From Sporosarcina sp. JAI121 (GTDB lineage Bacteria > Bacillota > Bacilli > Bacillales_A > Planococcaceae), in the NCBI RefSeq assembly GCF_013408665.1, contig NZ_JACCCL010000001.1:1751136-1815135 (forward strand): DNA of 64,000 bases, written 5' to 3'. Position numbers and translations under genes: made by a program. The stretch's first letter is position 1; every line of letters begins with the position of its first letter. The notes below the pieces were generated by a model. The model had not been told where the DNA came from and did not search any database. It saw only the letters and a program-made list of their open reading frames with translations. Below, piece after piece: positions 57,865 through 64,000 of the stretch.

Positions 57865-58245
57865 GTGTTACCAATTTGTATAAAAGATACAGGAAAGTAC
57901 GGCAGGGGAATATTCGCCACACGCGATATTAAAAATGGCGAACTAATTGAGATTTCGCCCGTTTTAACATCAAGTAAAAATGACTGGAAATATCTAGAGA
58001 AGACAGTACTGTATGATTACTGCTTCACTTGGGGTGAAAATTACGAACATACAGCGATTGCTCTTGGATATGGATCGCTATATAATCACTCTTATTCCCC
58101 AAATGCGATGTTTACAAATAACATAGACAATCTGTCGATTGATTTTTATGCGATTGCGGATATTAATGATGGTCAGGAAATTACGATCAATTACAATGAA
58201 GACCCTGAAGATAAATCACCATTATGGTTCGATGTAATAGTTTAA
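57865..58245 (+). CDS. SET-domain protein (putative lysine methyltransferase)
   Basis: 126 aa, GTG start 8 nt after AAAGGAG. A minimal stand-alone SET domain: KYGRGIFATRDIKNGELI (GxG SAM motif, 11-28), YNHSYSPNA (NHS motif near 73-81, SAM/pseudoknot) and QEITINYNED (pseudoknot strand with catalytic Tyr at 110). No pre-SET Cys, and no obvious post-SET Cys cluster. It follows cotH by 71 nt on the same strand with no terminator between, so they are probably co-expressed late in sporulation. The substrate is not known; Lys-rich coat proteins are candidates. Confidence 0.85.
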   Translation: MLPICIKDTGKYGRGIFATRDIKNGELIEISPVLTSSKNDWKYLEKTVLYDYCFTWGENYEHTAIALGYGSLYNHSYSPNAMFTNNIDNLSIDFYAIADINDGQEITINYNEDPEDKSPLWFDVIV

Positions 58246-58536
58246 ACTGGTAGTTTCATTGACATCACGACAATCATTATTTGCGATAAATATTCGGTAT
58301 GAATTGTCTGTGCCGACATACATTTGGAGTTACACAAGTTAACAATTTGTGTAACTCTATTATTTTGAAGCCAAGTCAGGCCTGAAAGTTTAAATAGTTA
58401 TTCGATTCATTAACCCCTAATACATACTTCAGAACATGCAACTGTAAATAAAAAAATACCATATGAATAATTGATACCTAAGGTTTACAAATGAAGTCGT
58501 TTCTACTATGAACTATTACAATGAACAGCTATTAAA
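58246..58536. other. Intergenic region between SET gene and spoIIP
   Basis: About 290 bp, AT-rich, no gene seen. Contains the terminator of the coat unit at 58327-58357. Confidence 0.5.
58327..58357 (+). terminator. Hairpin ending the cotH-SET transcript
   Basis: GAGTTACACAA / TTGTGTAACTC, a perfect 11-bp stem with a 9-nt loop, followed by TATTATTTT. Confidence 0.65.
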
Positions 58537-59325
58537 TCACTGTTCGACACTGTTGGATTTTTCAATGACAGTTGCGGCGGCCTTCGCAACCACAGCAATT
58601 GTACGATTCAGTTCATCTTCCTTGTTCCCGATTCCACCTAATTCAAGAACTAGAAGTGACGCATCAAGGTCCTGATTGTACTTCCCATCAACACCCGCAC
58701 CGTGCTTCATAACCAAATCTCGTGTAATCCCAGGGACAAGCAGCTCCATTTCATTTTTCAGTTGCACTGCTTTTGCACGATTACGCTCAAAATTCGGATG
58801 TTCCATCCCAATGACGAAAGCAACTTTCGCATATTTTTCTTCCTCAAACAAAGTTGTCGTTATATTCGGACCAACGGAATCCCTATGAAGATCAATTATC
58901 AGATCATATTTTTTATCCTTTATCTGCTTTTCAACATATGGACGAATCTTTCTATAAGCACCGGTGTGAGGCACTTCAACCGATAAAACATCTGTTTCAA
59001 TTCCATTGAACAGTAATTGTGTCTTTAGTTTTTCACCAAACTTTGTAATGTTTTCCGTTTGGTGTGAAACTGTAATTTTCCCATCCTTCGCTTGCGTGAC
59101 CGGCTTGAATGCTTCTGTCCAATGTGTGAAATAAAGTAATGCTTTACCATCTGCCGTTTGTGCTATTTCCTCTTCCATAATATTGGCTGCGTATACCATG
59201 TAAGAAGGCTCTTTCACAAGCTTGGAAGATTTCGCCGGCTGTCCCTCGGGTACTGTTGTGATAATCACGGGAAACAGGAATAGAAATAAAATAAGTGTGC
59301 CCCATATTTGCAGTGTTTTTTTCAA
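58537..59325 (-). CDS. spoIIP: Stage II sporulation protein P (short form)
   Basis: 262 aa against about 400 in B. subtilis. N-terminal TM (residues 7-24), a short linker, then the amidase/endopeptidase domain with FTHWTEAF and IIDLHRDSVG, and C-terminal LLVLELGG. Cleaves peptidoglycan during engulfment with SpoIID and SpoIIM. The linker between TM and catalytic domain is reduced. In the conserved order gpr-spoIIP-lepA, but the neighbour lepA is now about 8 kb away. Confidence 0.88.
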   Translation of the reverse strand: MKKTLQIWGTLILFLFLFPVIITTVPEGQPAKSSKLVKEPSYMVYAANIMEEEIAQTADGKALLYFTHWTEAFKPVTQAKDGKITVSHQTENITKFGEKLKTQLLFNGIETDVLSVEVPHTGAYRKIRPYVEKQIKDKKYDLIIDLHRDSVGPNITTTLFEEEKYAKVAFVIGMEHPNFERNRAKAVQLKNEMELLVPGITRDLVMKHGAGVDGKYNQDLDASLLVLELGGIGNKEDELNRTIAVVAKAAATVIEKSNSVEQ

Positions 59326-59368
59326 ATGGCATCCCTCCGTATTCCAACTATATGCGTTGGAAAACGGC

Positions 59369-60412
59369 TCAATGACTGTTTTTTATATTGGAAATCCAGC
59401 CTCCTAACGTTTCAGCAATCGTATCTGCGTAAAGGGATACCCACGCATCAATCTCTTTTGGCGAAACAAACGTTCGAAGTTCATGGTTCGTCAATACTTC
59501 TTCAAACAGTTGGATGCGATCTTCGTGCGGCCATGTCGCCCAATCACCGAAAATCGGAAGTAGATTCGCTCGGTCGGCATCCTTATTTTCACTGTGCAGC
59601 CAAGGCGTCACGGAAAGGCGCGAAGATGGACTGTCTTTCTCTTCGATTTTTGAAGCGATATAACCGAACATCGTATTAATGGCATCCGCAATAAGTACGG
59701 GACCGTCGACGACTGTTGGTATTCCGATTGCGATTACAGGCATTCCAAGTGTTTCTTGTGATATCTCTTTTCTGCTATTGCCAACGCCCGATCCTGGATG
59801 GATACCCGTGTCCGTCAACTGGATTGTCCGGCATAACCTTGAGCTATCCCTAGCGGCCAGTGCATCGACAACAATTAATAAATCGGGTTTTATCTCTTTG
59901 GCAACGGCTCTTACGAAGTCAGCCGTTTCCAAGCCTGTCTGGATAGTGACACCAGGCGCATAAACATATACTTCGCTGCCTTCCTCTGAGTAGTAATCGG
60001 GGACGATTACCCGCAGGCGATCCATCGTAAGTGGACCTACCGCGTCGGGTGTGATGTCACGATTACCCAGTCCTATTAAAAGGATTTTACCTGTTTTAAG
60101 TGAAGGGCCATCCGCCAGCATTTCATCCAATTTATCAATCAATACCCTTGACATATCGACAAGCCCTTCCTGATCATCCGCTGTTAGTGCCGGGACTGTC
60201 AGCGTAATATAGGTCCCCTTTTTCTTACCAATCTTTTTTTCACCCTGGGCATCAACTTTTACAGATGTAACGATGACCCTGCCTAACCTATTTTCGCCAA
60301 ATAAAACACCATCCGATTCTTTCAGCTTGTGTTTTTCATTTTCCGTCCGGTGGCGAACCATTTCTTCACTCTCATCTACAAGATCCGTTCGGTAAAAATC
60401 ATACTTCTCCAT
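59369..60412 (-). CDS. gpr: Germination protease (GPR endopeptidase)
   Basis: 347 aa aspartic-type protease that degrades small acid-soluble spore proteins at germination. Made as a zymogen with an N-terminal propeptide. Conserved: LLIGLGNRDITPDAVGPLT, VDALAARDSSRL and GIPTVVDGPVLIADA. Forespore-expressed in other Bacillales. TGTCATATGACA (60437-60448), a perfect 12-bp palindrome, lies just upstream. Confidence 0.95.
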   Translation of the reverse strand: MEKYDFYRTDLVDESEEMVRHRTENEKHKLKESDGVLFGENRLGRVIVTSVKVDAQGEKKIGKKKGTYITLTVPALTADDQEGLVDMSRVLIDKLDEMLADGPSLKTGKILLIGLGNRDITPDAVGPLTMDRLRVIVPDYYSEEGSEVYVYAPGVTIQTGLETADFVRAVAKEIKPDLLIVVDALAARDSSRLCRTIQLTDTGIHPGSGVGNSRKEISQETLGMPVIAIGIPTVVDGPVLIADAINTMFGYIASKIEEKDSPSSRLSVTPWLHSENKDADRANLLPIFGDWATWPHEDRIQLFEEVLTNHELRTFVSPKEIDAWVSLYADTIAETLGGWISNIKNSH

Positions 60413-60599
60413 GTAATCACCTCGCTTTCAAGTTTGTGTCATATGACAAGTAAATATTCTTTGTTCTTATATTAATTGTTTTCTTTGTAGCCGCCTTATG
60501 TCCAGGCCATAACCAGCGCCTTCCGCGCAAATATCGGCGCCACCCATCCTGCCTGATCCTTACATGACACATCTCATTTGATAGCTTGCGCATTTCTTG

Positions 60600-60628
60600 T
60601 TGCAATCTGGCGCTTGATTTGATAAAAT
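60600..60628 (+). promoter_or_regulatory. Sigma-A promoter of rpsT
   Basis: TTGCAA (60600-60605) and TAAAAT (60623-60628), spacer 17 bp. Confidence 0.75.
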
Positions 60629-60703
60629 TATGCTTGTTGTGAAAGAGATATCCGAAACTTCGTGGAAACACTCTTGCCTTACCTGAAACTGGAGGTGAAT
60701 GAA

Positions 60704-60955
60704 ATGCCAAACATTAAATCTGCGATCAAACGCGTAAAAACTAGCGCTGCTGCAAACGAGCAGAACTCGAATACGAAGCACGCAATGCGTACTGCTGTCC
60801 GTAAAGCTGAAGCTGCACTTGACGCTAAAGACGAGAACGCTACTGGACTTCTAAGAGATGCGATCAAAAAAATGGATACAGCTGCACGTAAAGGCCTTAT
60901 CCATAAAAATACTGCATCACGTCAAAAAGCACGTCTTACTAAAAAAGCACTTTAA
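60704..60955 (+). CDS. rpsT: 30S ribosomal protein S20
   Basis: 83 aa basic protein, MPNIKSAIKRVKTSAAANEQN start; ATG 60704 with GGAGGTGA 5 nt upstream. Primary 16S rRNA binder, and ends with RLTKKAL. Divergent from gpr, convergent with holA. Confidence 0.98.
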   Translation: MPNIKSAIKRVKTSAAANEQNSNTKHAMRTAVRKAEAALDAKDENATGLLRDAIKKMDTAARKGLIHKNTASRQKARLTKKAL

Positions 60956-60967
60956 TTCTTCATTGTA

Positions 60968-61005
60968 AGAAAGGCCGTCCGAATTCGGGCGACCTTTCTT
61001 TTTTT
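60968..61005. terminator. Terminator between rpsT and holA
   Basis: AGAAAGG-CCGTCCG and CGGGCGA-CCTTTCT pair around a short loop, then TTTTTTT on the plus strand. Works for rpsT and probably in both directions. Confidence 0.8.
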
Positions 61006-62029
61006 ATTTCCTTAGGGGTTCCATGAAGAATAACTCCAAAATCCGTTCTCTCTTACCGCTTGACGATTTCAATTTATAGTCGATTCCCGCAAGTTTATTC
61101 AACACCAATAATAATCGTTCTGAATTCGGCAGACTTCTATTTTCCATCATTAATTTCACCCGGTATGGGTGGACACCTAACGTTTTCGCAATTTGATGCT
61201 GTTGATAGCCTTTTTTCTGTAATAATCCCACGTGTACCATCAACCTTACTTGACTCGCGATGAGTGACGTCAGCATAATCGGTTCCTCTCCATTGCGTAA
61301 GAGATCATGATAAATGGCAACTGTATCAGAAACCTTCCCCGAGACATATGCATCCGTTAATCGAAAAACATCCATCTCAGGCGTCCGTGGTACAAGCAAC
61401 TCGATCACATCCGTTGTGATTTCTCCTTCACCGTTCAAATAGGTAGCCATCTTGAAGATTTCCGATGACAATGTCATAAGATCATCCCCTGCCATTTTCA
61501 CAAGTAACTCGGCATCATTCGGACTGATTCGTGACCCGTTCGCACCAGCTTCCTGTTGGATCCATGTGAAAAGATCCTTTCCCTGCAGACGTTTTGACTC
61601 TATAACTGTCGCCTGTTCTTTCATTATTTTCGTAATCCGTTTCCGTGCATCAAGTTTTTCATACGGCGCTATAAATACCACCGTCGCGGTCGGTGACGGA
61701 TTTGCAAGCCAGGTTTCCAGTAGCGATAAATTATGCGTCACTTTTTCCCTGGCTTTATCTTGGGCTTTTAAAAAAGAAGCGTTTCCCGCTATAATCAATT
61801 TGCGGTCTTCCAAGAAAGGTAATGTATCCGCCTCCTCAATCACCGTTTCCACAGGCGTTTCTTCCAAGTCAAATCGGATAACCGATGCCTCATCGATATC
61901 TGGTAACGCTTTTTTCAAGCGGGTAATTGTCGAGTCGAATAAATGTTGTTCGAGTCCAGTTAGTAAGTAGACTGAATCGATTTCTCCTGCGGCTATTTTT
62001 TTCCATATTGCAGTCGCCACATTACTCAC
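61004..62029 (-). CDS. holA: DNA polymerase III subunit delta
   Basis: 341 aa clamp-loader subunit. Typical N-terminus (VYLLTGLEQHLFDSTI), the NASFLKAQD segment, and the C-terminal helical YRVKLMMENRSLP region. Gene order with rpsT and comEC as in B. subtilis. Confidence 0.94.
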   Translation of the reverse strand: MSNVATAIWKKIAAGEIDSVYLLTGLEQHLFDSTITRLKKALPDIDEASVIRFDLEETPVETVIEEADTLPFLEDRKLIIAGNASFLKAQDKAREKVTHNLSLLETWLANPSPTATVVFIAPYEKLDARKRITKIMKEQATVIESKRLQGKDLFTWIQQEAGANGSRISPNDAELLVKMAGDDLMTLSSEIFKMATYLNGEGEITTDVIELLVPRTPEMDVFRLTDAYVSGKVSDTVAIYHDLLRNGEEPIMLTSLIASQVRLMVHVGLLQKKGYQQHQIAKTLGVHPYRVKLMMENRSLPNSERLLLVLNKLAGIDYKLKSSSGKRERILELFFMEPLRK

Positions 62030-62183
62030 CTCTTCCGATTAAATTCATTCCAATTATACAGTATAGCAAAAAGACTGTTTGAACAAATTGTGTCAGTTAC
62101 GGACGAACCTGTTTAAAAAGTTGATTGCTATGGATTTTTCCCCAGGAATCATCTATACTATAATGGAATCAGGAGGTGTAGCA

Positions 62184-62318
62184 ATGAATGAGTTTGAACA
62201 TGATGTACAGTCCAAACGTAATGATTTAATCGATTCTGGAATCGGCTTCATCGTCTCTTTCGTAGCATTTACAGCAATTTTTGTTATTGCTACAATAATC
62301 GACTTTGTCGCTAGCTAA
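62184..62318 (+). CDS. yqzM: Small membrane protein YqzM
   Basis: 44 aa, MNEFEHDVQSKRNDLIDSGIG start followed by one TM segment (IVSFVAFTAIFVIATII). ATG 62184 after AGGAGG. Same small protein as found between comEC and holA in B. subtilis; function unknown. Confidence 0.88.
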   Translation: MNEFEHDVQSKRNDLIDSGIGFIVSFVAFTAIFVIATIIDFVAS

Positions 62319-62330
62319 TAAGCTTGAAGA

Positions 62331-62375
62331 AAAACGGACATTGAATCCCACTTCGGGATTCAATGTCCGTTTTTT
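62331..62375. terminator. Bidirectional terminator between yqzM and comEC
   Basis: ACGGACATTGAATCCC / GGGATTCAATGTCCGT, a perfect 16-bp stem with a 5-nt loop, flanked by A4 and T6. Confidence 0.92.
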
Positions 62376-64000
62376 ATTCTGTCATGGATGAAACGTAATA
62401 GCCGTCTTTTTTAACAGATACAGTAATCGAACCAAATTCGGCCGTCGACATTGTCCGTAAACCATGTTTCCTAAACGTATCGACAACCTCCGGATGTGGA
62501 TGTCCGTAACGATTGTTCCTGCCAGCGGAGAAAATCGTTAATTCTGGACGGAGCACTTTTACAAACTGGTCTGTACTCGATGTCTTGCTGCCGTGATGCC
62601 CCGCTTTTAAAATGACAGTACCAAAATCGGAATGTCCATGCTTCTGAAGAAATTGACTTTCCCCCTCTTTCTCCATATCTCCAGTTAATAATAAAGAAGG
62701 CCCGGTTGTTTTCATGAACAGTACGAGTGAACTTGCATTTCCTTCATACTTCCCATCCGACGGTGCCACATAATGAAAAGACAGCTCTCCTTCTTTCCAC
62801 GAAATTCCTTCTTTCATCGAGTGTATCGGAATGCGTTTATGCTCTGCGATACGAAGTATATCCTTCATCGAAGCTTCAAACCCACTGCCGGGTGATATAT
62901 GGATTTCATCAACTTTCAGATCTTCCAGAACTTCATCCGCCCCTTCCATATGATCGGCGTCGGCATGAGAGATTATTAGTTTGTCAATCGTTGTAATACC
63001 GCGTCCCTTCAAATAGGGCACTACGATTTTTCTGCCGACCTCAAACTTCTTTTCGGGAGTTTTCCAATTCGACTCCCCGAATGTGATTGTCCCGCCCGTA
63101 TCCACTACATACACCGCTTTTCGATAAGGCAATTCAATGACCATGCTGTCTCCTTGCCCAACATCCAAAAATGTCACATGCAAGGAGCTGTCCATATACG
63201 GTGTGAAGTGGATAATGAGAGCAGGCAATATTACAAAAGGAAGGGATCGGACGATACTTGCACCTTCTTCACAGCGGATAAAAAACAGCAAAACCCCTGC
63301 TATTGCAATGGAAACCCATATCGCATCAGGTTTCCCTGGTGTCCATAATTGGTATGGCAGAGAAGAAATCCAGCTTGTCACTACTCCCACATTCCCCCTG
63401 AATGGTTCATACACCATGAACAAAATGTCAGCCATTTTCGGAAAAACGAATGTCGTGATAAGTAATACAATATTCGCCGGCAATATGATGATTGAATATA
63501 GCGGAACGTAAGCAAGATTGACGGCAAAGGATGAAATGGACAATTCGTGAAAATGGGATAGCAAAATTGGATATAAAGAAAGCTGGCTGATTGATGTTAC
63601 CAAGAACGATAACCCAATAGCGGTCTTGGATTTTGATAACATACTTGAAGAATAGACGAGTGAACAAGCCGCTAAATAAGACAACTGAAATCCCGGCTGA
63701 AACAAAACAAATGGCTCATAAAGGATAAAACAAACCGCACTGATTCCCAATGCATCATCAAGTCTTACTTTCACCCTGCCGGATGATGCTAGTAGTACGA
63801 GAACCGTCACTGACACCGCCCTCCAGACTGAAGGTGCCCCGCCTGCCATAATTGCATAAAGAGGCAGTAACACCATGAGGAGCGTATCTACGGTCTCTTT
63901 CCGCATCGTCGCCTTTAGCAAGATTTCACGCAGCAAAAATGTCAGCAATCCTACATGCAATCCCGAAATCGCAAAAAGATGCGTAATACCAAGCGTCCGG
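62374..64000 (-). CDS. comEC: DNA internalisation competence protein ComEC (3' part; runs off the window)
   Basis: At least 541 codons; the frame continues through position 64000 (ITHLFAISGLHVGLL), so the N-terminus lies outside. Competence domain with several TM segments, then a metallo-beta-lactamase-like domain (FLDVGQGDSM, ISHADADHMEGA, GHHGSKTSS). Forms the membrane channel for DNA uptake; the hydrolase domain is thought to degrade the other strand. Confidence 0.95.
   Translation of the reverse strand, partial: RTLGITHLFAISGLHVGLLTFLLREILLKATMRKETVDTLLMVLLPLYAIMAGGAPSVWRAVSVTVLVLLASSGRVKVRLDDALGISAVCFILYEPFVLFQPGFQLSYLAACSLVYSSSMLSKSKTAIGLSFLVTSISQLSLYPILLSHFHELSISSFAVNLAYVPLYSIIILPANIVLLITTFVFPKMADILFMVYEPFRGNVGVVTSWISSLPYQLWTPGKPDAIWVSIAIAGVLLFFIRCEEGASIVRSLPFVILPALIIHFTPYMDSSLHVTFLDVGQGDSMVIELPYRKAVYVVDTGGTITFGESNWKTPEKKFEVGRKIVVPYLKGRGITTIDKLIISHADADHMEGADEVLEDLKVDEIHISPGSGFEASMKDILRIAEHKRIPIHSMKEGISWKEGELSFHYVAPSDGKYEGNASSLVLFMKTTGPSLLLTGDMEKEGESQFLQKHGHSDFGTVILKAGHHGSKTSSTDQFVKVLRPELTIFSAGRNNRYGHPHPEVVDTFRKHGLRTMSTAEFGSITVSVKKDGYYVSSMTE

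Overview
The window reads as chromosome of an endospore-forming member of the Bacillales. Gene order from comEC (right edge) leftwards through yqzM-holA-rpsT-gpr-spoIIP, lepA-hemW-hrcA-grpE-dnaK-dnaJ-prmA-rsmE-mtaB-rpsU, nfeD-floA-yqfB-yqfC-yqfD-phoH-pgpH-ybeY-dgkA-cdd-era-recO follows the Bacillus subtilis map closely. The codon usage, moderate GC content and accessory genes suggest the Planococcaceae/Caryophanaceae (Sporosarcina-like); that genus-level guess is inference. No tRNA, rRNA, CRISPR array or intact insertion sequence was seen.

Layout. (1) 0.3-6.8 kb, plus strand: a six-gene polyamine cluster (speD, speA, speE, speB, then a carboxynorspermidine/carboxyspermidine dehydrogenase and its decarboxylase) that encodes both known chemistries for adding an aminopropyl group. 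(2) 7-12 kb: a HELGH-motif protein, a patatin-like lipase, a second FtsH-type protease and an LCP cell-wall ligase. (3) 12-14.7 kb, minus: proBA behind a proline-type T-box. (4) 14.7-17.8 kb, minus: N-acylamino-acid racemase, GNAT acyltransferase and M20 amidohydrolase, the set known to convert D- to L-amino acids. (5) 17.9-25.5 kb: two NAD modules, an NrtR-like regulator with pncA and a divergent nadD paralogue, then nadB-nadC-nadA opposite nifS-niaR. (6) 25.5-27.7 kb: a YitT-type membrane protein and an LrgA/LrgB pair. (7) 27.8-50.7 kb: the conserved backbone running from recO back to lepA, with CIRCE-controlled heat-shock genes and two copies (one nearly whole, one shrunken) of an intergenic palindromic element. 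deoC is inserted and yqeY is missing compared with B. subtilis. (8) 50.7-58.5 kb: an accessory island between lepA and spoIIP holding an ArsB-like permease, three CotB-like Sm-fold coat proteins, a CotG-like Ser/Arg repeat protein, CotH kinase and a SET-domain protein. (9) 58.5-64 kb: spoIIP, gpr, rpsT, holA, yqzM and the 3' part of comEC.

The most interesting item is the spore-coat island. A CotH protein kinase sits beside its likely Ser-rich substrates (CotB-like and CotG-like), as in B. subtilis, but here a SET-domain protein, a type of lysine methyltransferase rare in bacteria, follows cotH on the same strand. This suggests a coat-modification system that combines phosphorylation and methylation. 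Second is the hybrid polyamine cluster, which could run two parallel spermidine routes, an agmatine-first route, or make a longer polyamine. Third is the stacking of two NAD regulators (NrtR-like and NiaR) within 6 kb. Functions are assigned from recognised family motifs and gene order only; no database search was possible.
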